Below are positions 1 through 10,332 of a stretch of 64,000 bases of DNA, piece after piece. This DNA comes from Gammaproteobacteria bacterium (GTDB lineage: Bacteria; Pseudomonadota; Gammaproteobacteria; VBWC01). Below the pieces are notes generated by a model that worked only from the letters and a program-made list of their open reading frames with translations, ran no database searches and was not told the DNA's origin. A program made the translations under genes and the position numbers. The stretch lies in the NCBI GenBank assembly GCA_023266115.1, contig JAHFRU010000001.1:378377-442376 (forward strand), in the 5' to 3' direction. Position 1 is the stretch's first letter. Each line of letters begins with the position of its first letter.

Positions 1-584
1 AGAATCTTCCGTTGGTGGCGCAGGAGCAAACGCTGATCGATCGGGCGCTCGCTACTCGTCCGCTGCTGGCTGCACAGCAGCGGCAGGTCGATGCCGCTGC
101 CGCGCAGGCCGACCTCGCGCGCAAGGACTACCGTCCTGATTTCATGGTGGGCGCCAATTACGAGTGGCGCGACGGCAGTACGGACATGAAAAGCGCGATG
201 TTTGCAATGAGTCTGCCGTTGCGACCGGGCAGCCGGCAGGATCGTGTCGTGAGTCAACGTAACGCGGAACTGTTGATGCAGCGCTACGGACTCCAGGATC
301 TTGAGGCGCGACTCGCAGCGGATGTAGCGGCCGCGCGTGCCGATTACGAGCGCGCCCGCGAGCAGGTGGGTTTGGTCAAAAACGGTGTATTGCCGCAGGC
401 GTCGCTGATGGTCGCATCGATGCTCGCCGGCTACCAGGTGGGCAAGGTGGATTTTCTTAATCTTGCCGGGGCCCAGATCACCGTATTCGAATACGAGATC
501 CGTTACTGGCGGGCGTTAGGCGACGCATGGACCGCGCTGGCGCAGCTGATCGCAACGGTAGGCGAGGAGCAGGTGTATGAATAG
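1..584 (+). CDS. TolC-family outer membrane efflux protein (CusC/CzcC-like), 5' truncated by window edge
   Basis: Frame open to window start; coiled-coil TolC-like C-terminus (LIDRALATRPLLAAQQRQVDAAAAQADLARKDYRPDF); overlaps the RND adaptor gene start. Confidence 0.85.
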   Translation, partial: NLPLVAQEQTLIDRALATRPLLAAQQRQVDAAAAQADLARKDYRPDFMVGANYEWRDGSTDMKSAMFAMSLPLRPGSRQDRVVSQRNAELLMQRYGLQDLEARLAADVAAARADYERAREQVGLVKNGVLPQASLMVASMLAGYQVGKVDFLNLAGAQITVFEYEIRYWRALGDAWTALAQLIATVGEEQVYE

Positions 585-1920
585 ACAGATTTTCGTTGTC
601 GCGCTGTTGACTCTCGCGCTCGGTGCCGCTGGCGGTTACCGGTTCGCACGGATGGATACGTCGCACGATATCGCGGCATCCCAACCGTTGCCACCGGCTA
701 CGCGGCAGCCGCTGTTTTACCGCCACCCGATGAAACCCGAGATTACGTCGCCGGTGCCGGTGAAGGACAACATGAACATGGACTATATCCCCGTCTACGC
801 GGACGACGCACCGGGTCCCGCCGGGACAGTGAAAATCGATCCGGTCACCGTGCAGAACATCGGCGTGCGTACCGCGCGCGCAGAACGGCGGACGATGGGC
901 AATACCATCCGCGCAGTCGGCCGGGTCGATTACAACGAGGAACGTCTGGCTCGGCTCAATCCCAAGACCGAGGGTTGGGTGGACAAGCTGATGGTCTCCA
1001 CGACCGGGGAGCGCGTGCGCCGTGGCACGGTGCTGCTCAGCCTGTATTCCCCGCAACTGGTGACCGCGCAACAGGAGTATCTGCTCGCGCTGCAGAATCG
1101 CGCGGCGCTGAAGGACAGCGCCTCCCCGGAGCTGCAACGCAATGCGCAACAACTGGTGGACGCAGCGCGCGGCCGTCTTGAACTGCTCGACATGCCCGAG
1201 CATCAAATCCTCAAACTTGAACGCAGCAAAGAGGTGATGAAGAATCTGCACATCCACTCGCCCTTCGACGGTGTCGTGGTCAGTATCGGCGCACGGCCCG
1301 GTCAATTCGTCACTCCGGGTACCGAGTTGTACCAGATCGCCAATCTCGATCGCCTGTGGGTATACGTGGATATCTATGAAAACGAATTGCCGTGGGTGCG
1401 CGTTGGCGACAGCGCCGAGATGCGCGTCAATGCGGCGCCGGGCCGCGTCTTTGAGGGCAAGGTGACCTATCTGTATCCGATGCTGGACGCGAAGACACGC
1501 ACGGCGCGTCTGCGTCTCGAGTTTTCCAATAGCGACAGGCTGCTAAAGCCCGAGATGTTCGCCGAGGTGACGGTGCGCGGCGGACGCACGCTGAATGCCA
1601 TCGCCATTCCGAGTGAGGCAGTGGTGCGTTCCGGTATACGCGAACAGGTATACATCGTGCGCACGCCCGGCAAGTTCGAGCCGCGTGAGGTGCAGCCCGG
1701 CGTCAGCGCCGACGGATGGACCGAGATTCGCGCCGGCGTGAGTGTTGATGACGTCGTGGTGACGTCGGCGCAGTTCCTGATCGATTCCGAATCGAAGCTG
1801 CGCGAAGCGGTCGGCAAGATGCGTGAACCCGCGCCGGTTGCGGCGCCGGCGGCCGCGCTCGATATGTCGGACATGGATATGGGCAACGCCGGCGTCGCCG
1901 GGGGCCAGCCATCGCCATGA
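577..1920 (+). CDS. cusB: RND efflux periplasmic adaptor, CusB-like, with N-terminal heavy-metal-binding motif
   Basis: YRHPMKPEITSPVPVKDNMNMDYIPVY metal-binding motif plus HlyD/MFP core; operonic with RND pump. Confidence 0.85.
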   Translation: MNRQIFVVALLTLALGAAGGYRFARMDTSHDIAASQPLPPATRQPLFYRHPMKPEITSPVPVKDNMNMDYIPVYADDAPGPAGTVKIDPVTVQNIGVRTARAERRTMGNTIRAVGRVDYNEERLARLNPKTEGWVDKLMVSTTGERVRRGTVLLSLYSPQLVTAQQEYLLALQNRAALKDSASPELQRNAQQLVDAARGRLELLDMPEHQILKLERSKEVMKNLHIHSPFDGVVVSIGARPGQFVTPGTELYQIANLDRLWVYVDIYENELPWVRVGDSAEMRVNAAPGRVFEGKVTYLYPMLDAKTRTARLRLEFSNSDRLLKPEMFAEVTVRGGRTLNAIAIPSEAVVRSGIREQVYIVRTPGKFEPREVQPGVSADGWTEIRAGVSVDDVVVTSAQFLIDSESKLREAVGKMREPAPVAAPAAALDMSDMDMGNAGVAGGQPSP

Positions 1921-4900
1921 TCAACGCGATTATCGACGCGGCCCTGCGTAACCGTTTCCAGGTATGGCTTGCCACGTTATTGCTGGTTGCCGCCGGCGTC
2001 TGGGCGTTGCGCACGCTGCCGCTGGACGCGATACCCGATCTTTCCGATGTGCAGGTGATAGTGTTTACCGACTACGCCGGTCAGTCGCCGCAGGTCGTCG
2101 AGGATCAGGTGACCTATCCGCTCACAACGGCATTGCTTGCAGTGCCGCATGCCAAGGTTGTGCGCGGCTACTCGCTGTTCGGCATGTCGTTCGTCTATAT
2201 TATTTTCTCCGATGGCACAGATCTGTACTGGGCGCGCACGCGCGTGCTGGAGTACCTGAACTACGTGCGTGACCGGCTGCCGCAGGGCGTGAACCCGACG
2301 CTGGGTCCCGATGCGACCGGCGTCGGCTGGGTGTATGAGTACGCGCTGGTGGACACGAGCGGGCAGCACGACCTGGCGCAACTGCGCTCGTTGCAGGACT
2401 GGTTCCTGCGTTACCAGTTGCAGACCGTGCCAGGCATCGCCGAGGTCGCGTCCATCGGCGGTTACGTCAAGCAATACCAGGTCGAGGTCGACCCGCGGCT
2501 GTTGGCGTCATACAACATTCCGCTGGATAAGGTGCGTGCGGCCATCGCCCGCTCGAACAGCGACGTCGGCGGCCGCGTCATCGAGCTTGCCGAAACCGAG
2601 TACATGGTGCGCGGGCGCGGCTATCTCAACGGTATCGCCGATCTGGAAGGTATTCCGCTCGACGTCAACGCACGCGGCGTGCCGGTACGGTTGCGCGACA
2701 TCGCCACGATCCACCTCGGCCCCGAGCTGCGTCGCGGCATCGCCGAACTTAACGGCGAGGGCGAGGTGGCGGGCGGCGTGGTAATCATGCGTTACGGCGA
2801 GAATGCGCTGGCGGTGATCCGTCAGGTGCGTGCGAAACTCGCGGCGCTGGCGACTAGCCTGCCGGCTGGTATCGAGATCGTGCCTGTCTATGACCGTGGC
2901 GCGCTGATCGAACGCGCGGTCGGCACGTTAAGGCGCGCGCTGATCGAGGAGTCCATCGTCGTGGCACTGGTGTGCATGTTGTTTCTGTTGCATGTGCGTT
3001 CGGCACTGGTCGCGATTGTGTCGTTACCGCTGGGTATCCTGGCGGCGCTGCTGATCATGCGCTGGCAGGGTATCAATGCCAACATCATGTCGCTCGGCGG
3101 CATCGCCATCGCGATCGGCGCGATGGTCGACGGTGCGATCGTGATGATCGAGAACGCCCACAAACATCTTGAACGTACAGCGCGCGACAAAGGCGACGCG
3201 TTGAACAACGGCGAGCGCTGGCAGGCGTGCAGCGCCGCGGCGCGCGAGGTCGGGCCGGCGCTGTTCTTCTCGCTGCTGATCATCACCGTGTCTTTTTTTC
3301 CGGTGTTTACACTGCAGGCACAGGAAGGCCGGTTGTTTGCGCCGCTGGCTTACACCAAGAGCTATGCGATGGCGGCCGCGGCGGTGCTGGCGATCACGCT
3401 GGTGCCCGTGCTGATGGGTTACTTTATCCGTGGCCGGATATTGCCCGAGGCGAACAATCCGATCAGTCGCGCATTGCATCTGCTGCACGCTCCAGTGCTG
3501 GATCTTGCGCTGCGGTGGCGCAGCATTACCATCGCGCTGGCGGTGGTAATGCTAGCGGTTACCGCCTATCCGGCCGCAAAGCTCGGCAGCGAGTTCATGC
3601 CGCCGCTCGACGAAGGCGACATACTCTATATGCCGACGATGTTTCCCGGTGCATCCATCACCAAGGCGCGGGAGATTGTGCAGCAGACCGACAATATTCT
3701 GAAGACCTTTCCCGAGGTGCGTTCTGTGTTCGGCAAGGTCGGGCGCGCCGAGACCGCGACCGACATGGCGCCGCTGTCGATGCTGGAAACCACGGTGCAA
3801 TTAACGGCACGTGAGCAGTGGCCACAGCCGGCCAAGACCATCGAGCAGCTGGTACAGGAGATGGATGCGGCGATCCGCTTTCCCGGTGTGACCAACGCGT
3901 GGACGTCGCCGATCAAGAATCGCATCGATATGCTGGCTACCGGCATCAAGACGCCGGTTGGTATCAAGGTCAGTGGCCCCGATCTCAATGTGTTACAGGA
4001 TATGGTGACACGCATCGAGCAGGCACTGAAGGAACTACCCCAAACCCGCTCCGCCTTTGGTGACCGCGCCGTCGGCGGTTATTACCTGGACTTCGACATC
4101 CAGCGCGAACAGGCGGCGCGCTACGGGCTGACGGTCGGTGACATTCAGGACGTGATCCAGACCGCCATCGGCGGTATGAACGTCACGCAGACGGTTGAAG
4201 GCCTGGAGCGCTATCCGGTGAACCTGCGCTATCCGCGCGAGCTGCGCGACAACCCGGAACAGTTGCAGCGGGTGCTGATCCCGACGCCGACCGGCGCGCA
4301 GATTCCGTTATCGCTGGTCGCCGATCTGAAGCTGCGACGCGGTCCGCCGGATATCAAGAGCGAGAACGCGCGGCCCAATGCGTGGATCTACGTTGACATA
4401 CGCACGTCCGATATCGGCGGTTATATCGCGCGGGCGCGGGAAGCGGTGGCGCGTGAGGTCGCGATGCCGCCCGGATATACGCTCGCTTGGTCCGGGCAGT
4501 ACGAATACATGGAGCGCGCCGCGCAACGGCTCCGGATAGTGGTGCCGGCTACGCTGCTTATTATTTTTGTGCTGTTGTACTGGAACTTCCGCAACTTCAT
4601 CGCGCCGCTGGTCGTGATGCTGTCGATCCCGTTTGCGTTAATCGGCGGCGTCTGGCTGGTCTATCTGCTCGGCTACAACCTGTCGGTCGCGGTCGCCGTC
4701 GGTTTTATCGCGCTTGCCGGTGTGGCCGCCGAGATCGGCGTACTGGTGCTGACCTTCATCGATCATGAAGTGGCGCGCCGCCGCGCCGCAAGCGACACGG
4801 TGCCGGATCTCGCGATGTTCATGGTCGCCGCGCGGGTCGGCGCTGCTGAGCGCGTGCGCCCCATCGCGATGACGGCGACGGCGATCATCGCCGGTCTGTT

Positions 4901-5087
4901 GCCGATTCTGTGGGGCAGCGGCACCGGTTCAGAGGTCATGCACCGCATTGCCGCGCCGATGATCGGCGGCATGATCAGCACGACACTGCTTTGTCTGGTT
5001 GTGCTGCCGGTGGTGTACGGCATGGTGCTGCATGCGACAGCACGTTTTGAGCGCGGCGGTTCGGTAACGACCGCGACGCCGGAGTAA
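1917..5087 (+). CDS. cusA: Heavy-metal efflux RND transporter CusA/CzcA family
   Basis: 1056 aa RND protein (FQVWLATLLLVAAGVWALRTLPLDAIPDLSDVQVIV...), HME-RND organisation. Confidence 0.93.
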   Translation: MINAIIDAALRNRFQVWLATLLLVAAGVWALRTLPLDAIPDLSDVQVIVFTDYAGQSPQVVEDQVTYPLTTALLAVPHAKVVRGYSLFGMSFVYIIFSDGTDLYWARTRVLEYLNYVRDRLPQGVNPTLGPDATGVGWVYEYALVDTSGQHDLAQLRSLQDWFLRYQLQTVPGIAEVASIGGYVKQYQVEVDPRLLASYNIPLDKVRAAIARSNSDVGGRVIELAETEYMVRGRGYLNGIADLEGIPLDVNARGVPVRLRDIATIHLGPELRRGIAELNGEGEVAGGVVIMRYGENALAVIRQVRAKLAALATSLPAGIEIVPVYDRGALIERAVGTLRRALIEESIVVALVCMLFLLHVRSALVAIVSLPLGILAALLIMRWQGINANIMSLGGIAIAIGAMVDGAIVMIENAHKHLERTARDKGDALNNGERWQACSAAAREVGPALFFSLLIITVSFFPVFTLQAQEGRLFAPLAYTKSYAMAAAAVLAITLVPVLMGYFIRGRILPEANNPISRALHLLHAPVLDLALRWRSITIALAVVMLAVTAYPAAKLGSEFMPPLDEGDILYMPTMFPGASITKAREIVQQTDNILKTFPEVRSVFGKVGRAETATDMAPLSMLETTVQLTAREQWPQPAKTIEQLVQEMDAAIRFPGVTNAWTSPIKNRIDMLATGIKTPVGIKVSGPDLNVLQDMVTRIEQALKELPQTRSAFGDRAVGGYYLDFDIQREQAARYGLTVGDIQDVIQTAIGGMNVTQTVEGLERYPVNLRYPRELRDNPEQLQRVLIPTPTGAQIPLSLVADLKLRRGPPDIKSENARPNAWIYVDIRTSDIGGYIARAREAVAREVAMPPGYTLAWSGQYEYMERAAQRLRIVVPATLLIIFVLLYWNFRNFIAPLVVMLSIPFALIGGVWLVYLLGYNLSVAVAVGFIALAGVAAEIGVLVLTFIDHEVARRRAASDTVPDLAMFMVAARVGAAERVRPIAMTATAIIAGLLPILWGSGTGSEVMHRIAAPMIGGMISTTLLCLVVLPVVYGMVLHATARFERGGSVTTATPE

Positions 5088-5149
5088 TGTCTTGACTCCT
5101 GCGAAACGCTTACCGGTCTTTGTTTTCAACAACACATAGGGAGCCCAGA

Positions 5150-5596
5150 ATGAAAATCATGTTTGTCTTCCCGATTCTCGTCGCCGCGGTCGTATCCGGG
5201 TGGGCACCGCCAGGCAGTGCCGCGGAAGAAAGTCGCGCGATGAAAAAAAAAATGGCTGCGCCGGTACCGTCCGCAATGCTTGAACAGCAACAGGACATTG
5301 ACGGTTACCAGGTGACGTTTCATGTCATGGCGGCAGAGCCTGGCAAGACGATGGGTGGTAGCCATGACGTCATGATCAAGGTTGAGCAGGACAGCAATGT
5401 CGTCGGTGATGTCCAGATCAATTCAAAGGTGGTGCATCCGGACGGAAGCTCGGAAACCAAAATGATGATGAACATGGGCGACTGGCATATGGCCGGATAC
5501 GATCTTGGCCATGCCGGTCAGCATCAGGTGATGATTCTGTTCAAGACAGCCGACGGCAGCAAACACAAGGGCGGGGTTCACTATCCCGATAACTGA
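5150..5596 (+). CDS. Small secreted His/Met-rich protein, probable copper-related periplasmic protein
   Basis: Signal peptide then Met/His-rich sequence; directly downstream of cusA. Confidence 0.55.
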   Translation: MKIMFVFPILVAAVVSGWAPPGSAAEESRAMKKKMAAPVPSAMLEQQQDIDGYQVTFHVMAAEPGKTMGGSHDVMIKVEQDSNVVGDVQINSKVVHPDGSSETKMMMNMGDWHMAGYDLGHAGQHQVMILFKTADGSKHKGGVHYPDN

Positions 5597-5996
5597 CGCC
5601 AGTGCGGCAGGACCCGGCGTAGTACTCCACTGTTGAGAGCATGGCAGTCACATCAGCGGCCCGTGGCCACCGACTGCCGCAAGGCTGTTGATCGCGGACA
5701 GTCTTTATCAAGCAAGGTGGCCGCCATCATTTGAACCGAGGCGCTGGAGCGGGTCGAAAAGCGGTTGCAGGAAAGGCGAAAGTCCGTATCGCGCTCGTGC
5801 CCGCGGCGCAGCGACGGGTGTGGATCTGTAGCGGCGAGGCGGCCTGCGGCTTTTCGCTAACGAGCGCGATAGTGCTCGAGATGAGCCCCGACGGTATCGG
5901 GTTCTTGTGACCATACCGCTGTTGTCCATTGCGGCCGGATTATCAGGAATTATTGATTATTGAGAATTACCAGATTACGTGACAACACATCGCGAC

Positions 5997-6128
5997 CGTC
6001 ATTCCGGGCGGAGCGCAGCGGAGACCCGGAATCCAGCGGTTGTGAATGGCACTGGATTCCTCGGCGGCTGTTCCCGACGCCGCCCTGCCTCCGGCATCCA
6101 TGCAGTCGCGCTTTCGCGGGAATGACAG
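5997..6128. repeat. Intergenic repeat copy 1 (CGTCATTCCGGGCGGAGCGCAGCGGAGACCCGGAATCCAG...)
   Basis: Strongly similar to 12040-12176; flanked by inverted GAGAATTACC/GGTAATTCTC. Confidence 0.8.
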
Positions 6129-6146
6129 CCGTTGGCCGTGTCACGC

Positions 6147-7565
6147 TTATAGGTAATTCTCGATAGAACGCGTTGGCGATGCGGGTAACGTGATCCGGAA
6201 CTGTGTGCGGCTCTCCACGGAAATGACTGTGATCGTTCCACGATGAACATCGACGATTGATTTGACGATCGCCAGTCCCAGGCCGGCCCCGTCGCCGCTT
6301 CGTTGTCGTGACGCGTCGACGCGATAAAAGCGTTCGAACAATCTTGGAATATGCTCCGGCGGAATAGTTGGGCCGGGATTCTCGACGGCGATGATTACTT
6401 CGTCGCCGTCGGACCGTTCGAGGTACACATGCACGGTTTGCCCGGAGGGCGTATGGCGGATCGCGTTGGATAGCAGATTGCCGAGCGCGCGCCGTAACAT
6501 CAGTTTGTCTCCGGCGACTGTTGCGTCACCGTCCAGCACCAGCGACACGCCGCGTTCTTCCGCCCAGGCCTCGTAATAGTCGAAGAGTTCCTGTACTTCC
6601 TGCGCGAGATCGATATCGGTGGTGTTCAACTCGTACAGTCCGTTGTCCGCTTTGGCGAGGAAGAGCATGTCGCCGATCATCTGTGCCATGCGTTCGTACT
6701 CTTCGCTGTTGGAGTAGAGGATTTCGCGGTACTGGTCGATAGTGCGCGCCTGTGAGAGGGCCACCTGGGTCTGGGTCATCAGGTTGGTCACCGGTGTCCG
6801 CAGCTCATGGGCGATATCGGCGGAATAGTTCCAGAGCCGCTGAAAGGCTTCCTCCATGCGCTCGAGCATTTCATTGAACGAGGCCGCGAGATCGGTGAGT
6901 TCCGCGGGTACCGTTTCGGGAGATAGACGGGTGTCCAGCTGATTCGCGCTGATGCGGCGGATACGGGCGACAATATCGTGGAGCGGCGCATGCCCTTGCC
7001 GTACCGCGATCCATCCCATGAGACCCATGACGGCGACGGCGATGGCAACCAGCAGCCACAAGGTGCGGCGGAAGCTGTCGAGAAAGCTCAGATGGTGATC
7101 AATCGGCACCGCGACCGTCACTGTGTAACGCTGGCTGTTCGCCGGCGGGCTTTTGCTCATCGGTTGGAGCAGCACCCGGTAGGTGTGATCGGCGTCCGTC
7201 CACTGGCTCACCAAGCCATTACCGTGATCACCGTCGACTTCGCGCGCGATTACGGCAAGGTCCGGGCCCGGGCTGGCATAGGTGACGTCTCCGTCCAGTG
7301 CAGCGATATACAGCGAAGCGCCGTGATGTCCGGCCAGAATGTCTTCGAACCTTCGTTCAAGTAGCGCGAGACCGGTGTCGGGCCGGGCGGCGGCCAACGC
7401 ACGCTGCACTGCATCGACGATGACCTGAAGTTCCTTGCTGTCTTCAGCTTCGAAGTGGTTTTCGATCGAGCGGCCGATGATCCAGCCGAACGCCGAGAAC
7501 ACGATCACCGCCGCGATGCCGAAGAGCAGCGTCAGGCGCAGCGCGAGAGATGGAGGACGCCGCAT
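6147..7565 (-). CDS. cusS: Heavy-metal sensor histidine kinase, CusS-like
   Basis: Two TMs, HAMP, H-box (YSADIAHELRTPVTNLMTQTQVAL), HATPase (GDGAGLGLAIVKSIVDVH). Confidence 0.88.
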   Translation of the reverse strand: MRRPPSLALRLTLLFGIAAVIVFSAFGWIIGRSIENHFEAEDSKELQVIVDAVQRALAAARPDTGLALLERRFEDILAGHHGASLYIAALDGDVTYASPGPDLAVIAREVDGDHGNGLVSQWTDADHTYRVLLQPMSKSPPANSQRYTVTVAVPIDHHLSFLDSFRRTLWLLVAIAVAVMGLMGWIAVRQGHAPLHDIVARIRRISANQLDTRLSPETVPAELTDLAASFNEMLERMEEAFQRLWNYSADIAHELRTPVTNLMTQTQVALSQARTIDQYREILYSNSEEYERMAQMIGDMLFLAKADNGLYELNTTDIDLAQEVQELFDYYEAWAEERGVSLVLDGDATVAGDKLMLRRALGNLLSNAIRHTPSGQTVHVYLERSDGDEVIIAVENPGPTIPPEHIPRLFERFYRVDASRQRSGDGAGLGLAIVKSIVDVHRGTITVISVESRTQFRITLPASPTRSIENYL

Positions 7566-8248
7566 CAGTCCTTGTCCGGAGCATCGAGCATGTAGCCCAT
7601 GCCGCGTATGGTGTGGATGAGCTTGGGTTCGAAACCGTCATCGATTTTTGCCCGTACCCGGCGGATGGCGACGTCGATAACATTAGTATCGCTGTCGAAG
7701 TTCATGTCCCACACCTGCGAGGCGATCAGGGAACGCGGCAATACCTCGCCCTGACGACGCACCAACAGTTCCAGTAGTGCGAATTCCTTGACGGTGAGCA
7801 GGATGCGATGACCTGCACGTGTGACACGGCGGCGCATCAGGTCGAGTTCGAGATCGGCAACCTTGAGCGTCGTTTCGGTTGCAGGGGCCGTGCCGCGCCG
7901 CAGCAGCGTGCGCACCCGCGCCAATAATTCAGCGAAGGCGAACGGTTTGACCAGATAGTCGTCGGCGCCCAGTTCCAATCCGGTGACGCGCTCGTCAACG
8001 CTGTCGCGCGCCGTCAGGAACAATACCGGTACCTTGCTACCCATCTCGCGTAGTGACTTCAGGATACGCCAGCCATCCATGTCCGGGAGCATCACATCGA
8101 GAATGATCAGGTCGTAGGGTTCGGTCACGGCGAGGTGATGGCCGTCCAATCCGGTTCGGGCGAGATTCACCACGAAACCGGCCTCGGTGAGCCCTTGGCG
8201 GAGATAGTCGCCGATCTTGGTTTCGTCTTCGACAATCAGAAGTTTCAT
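7565..8248 (-). CDS. cusR: OmpR-family response regulator, CusR/CopR-like
   Basis: [27 protein letters not shown] receiver plus winged-helix C-terminus; overlaps cusS. Confidence 0.9.
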   Translation of the reverse strand: MKLLIVEDETKIGDYLRQGLTEAGFVVNLARTGLDGHHLAVTEPYDLIILDVMLPDMDGWRILKSLREMGSKVPVLFLTARDSVDERVTGLELGADDYLVKPFAFAELLARVRTLLRRGTAPATETTLKVADLELDLMRRRVTRAGHRILLTVKEFALLELLVRRQGEVLPRSLIASQVWDMNFDSDTNVIDVAIRRVRAKIDDGFEPKLIHTIRGMGYMLDAPDKD

Positions 8249-8376
8249 GCGTGGTCCATAGCGGGTTTGACGTGGAAGCCAGCCAGGCGAATTCGTGTTG
8301 CGCTCGTGACGGTGGGCCGCCGTCGCCATTCATATGTCGAGGTTACCTGAGAGGGTTGTTTGCAAGATGACAGGAT

Positions 8377-8394
8377 CATTACAAGATTGTAATG
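8377..8394. promoter_or_regulatory. Candidate CusR/CopR box CATTACAAgaTTGTAATG
   Basis: 8-bp inverted repeat with 2-nt spacer in the cusR/copA intergenic region; core ACAAnnTTGT as in the known CusR box. Confidence 0.6.
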
Positions 8395-8527
8395 GGGTTG
8401 TCACGCGGCGGACAGCGGGCCAGCGCTAATGTATGTCTCACCATGGCGGTTCAGCGTCGTTAACGGCGTTGGAGGGATCGCGGCCGGCGCGGGCTGAACA
8501 CGATGTTTTGCTGGAGGATCCACCGAG

Positions 8528-10297
8528 ATGAGGCCATTGTTCCCGACTACACTAGTTTTACCGAATCTGCCGCGCCGGCGTTTTTTGCAGGGTCTCGCTG
8601 CAGGCGGAGTTCTGCTCGGATTATCGCCGTTGATCAAGCCCGCATGGGCGCGTGAGGGTGAAGGGACGGTTACCGGGTCAGCCCCGGTGCTCAGCGGTAC
8701 GGCGTTCGATCTCACTGTCACCGAAACGGCAGTCAATTTCACCGGTACGCCGCGGATGGCGACGGTCATCAACGGCTCGCTGCCGGCGCCGACGCTGCGG
8801 TTCCGTGAAGGCGATACCGTTACGCTGCGCGTGACCAACCGCCTGGCGGAGATGACCGCGATCCATTGGCACGGGTTAATCCTGCCGTTCGAGATGGACG
8901 GCGTGCCGGGCGTCAGCTTTCATGGGATCGCACCCGGTGAGACGTTCACGTATCGCTTCAAGGTGCGGCAGGCCGGCACTTACTGGTACCACGCCCATAC
9001 CTTCCACGAACAGACAGGGCTGTATGGCGCCATCATTATCGATCCCGCTCAGAGCGATCCAGTCCGCGCCGATCGCGATTACGTCGTGCAACTGTCCGAC
9101 TGGACGGATGAAGATCCGATGACGATCTTCAAGAAACTCAAGAAACAGAGCGATTACTTCAACTTCCATCAGCCGACCGCGGTCGATTTTTTCCGAGACG
9201 CCGCTGACAGTGGCATTGCGGCCGCCCTCGACAAGCGCAAGATGTGGAACCAGATGCGCATGAACCCGACGGATCTGACGGATATTTCGGGTTACACCTA
9301 TACCTACCTTATGAATGGCACCACGCCCGCCGGCAACTGGACAGGCCTGTTCAAGCCCGGCGAGCGCGTGCGTCTGCGCTTTGTCAACGCGGGAACCGCG
9401 ACTTTCTTTGACGCGCGTATCCCGGGGTTGGCGATGAGCGTGATTCTGGCCGACGGTCAGAACGTCGAGCCCGTCACGGTGGATGAACTCCGCATCGGTC
9501 CCGGAGAGACCTACGACGTGGTGGTCGCACCCAAAGATGGCGCGTACACGATCTTTGCGCAATCCATGGATCGCAGTGGTTACGCGCGCGGTACACTCGC
9601 TCCACGGCCGGGCACGGCAGCCGAAGTGCCTGCCATGGATAAACCCGAATGGCTCACCATGACCGATATGATGGGCGAGATGGGTGACAGCGCTCATGGC
9701 AGTATGGCAATGAGTAGCCCGGCTGTGCGCGTGCGCCACGCCAGCAGCGAGTACGGCCCCAGTGTCGACGCGCGCGTCGACACGCCACGTACCAACCTCG
9801 ATGATCCCGGTATCGGTCTGCGCAACAACGGCCGCCGTGCAGGACGCACAAGTGCCGCGGGAGCCATGGATGGCGGGAGCGGCCGGCGAGTGCTCACCTA
9901 TGCCGATCTGCACACGATCGGTGGGCCGCTGGATGAGCGCGATGCCGGGCGCGAGATTGAGATGCATCTCACCGGCAACATGGAGCGCTACGCCTGGTCC
10001 ATCGACGGCCTTGAGTTCGGAAAATCCACGCCTATCCACTTCCGGCATGGCGAACGCCTGCGGGTCATTATCCATAACGACACGATGATGACCCACCCGA
10101 TGCACCTGCACGGCATGTGGAGCGAACTCGAAGATGCGCAGGGAAAATTTGTCGCGCGCAAGCACACCATTAACGTGCAACCGGCGCAGCGCATCAGCTT
10201 TCTCGTCACGGCCGATGCGCCCGGCCATTGGGCCTGGCATTGCCACCTGCTGTACCACATGGCGGCGGGCATGTTTCGCCAGGTGTTCGTGGCGTGA
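8528..10297 (+). CDS. copA: Periplasmic multicopper oxidase CopA (copper resistance)
   Basis: Tat-like signal (RRRFLQGLAAGGVLLGLSPLIKPAWA), cupredoxin copper sites HWHG, HAHTFHEQ, HPMHLHGMW, HWAWHCHLLYHM. Confidence 0.93.
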   Translation: MRPLFPTTLVLPNLPRRRFLQGLAAGGVLLGLSPLIKPAWAREGEGTVTGSAPVLSGTAFDLTVTETAVNFTGTPRMATVINGSLPAPTLRFREGDTVTLRVTNRLAEMTAIHWHGLILPFEMDGVPGVSFHGIAPGETFTYRFKVRQAGTYWYHAHTFHEQTGLYGAIIIDPAQSDPVRADRDYVVQLSDWTDEDPMTIFKKLKKQSDYFNFHQPTAVDFFRDAADSGIAAALDKRKMWNQMRMNPTDLTDISGYTYTYLMNGTTPAGNWTGLFKPGERVRLRFVNAGTATFFDARIPGLAMSVILADGQNVEPVTVDELRIGPGETYDVVVAPKDGAYTIFAQSMDRSGYARGTLAPRPGTAAEVPAMDKPEWLTMTDMMGEMGDSAHGSMAMSSPAVRVRHASSEYGPSVDARVDTPRTNLDDPGIGLRNNGRRAGRTSAAGAMDGGSGRRVLTYADLHTIGGPLDERDAGREIEMHLTGNMERYAWSIDGLEFGKSTPIHFRHGERLRVIIHNDTMMTHPMHLHGMWSELEDAQGKFVARKHTINVQPAQRISFLVTADAPGHWAWHCHLLYHMAAGMFRQVFVA

Positions 10298-10332
10298 GGC
10301 GGTTGCTGTCGCATGACGGGAAGGAAATAACA

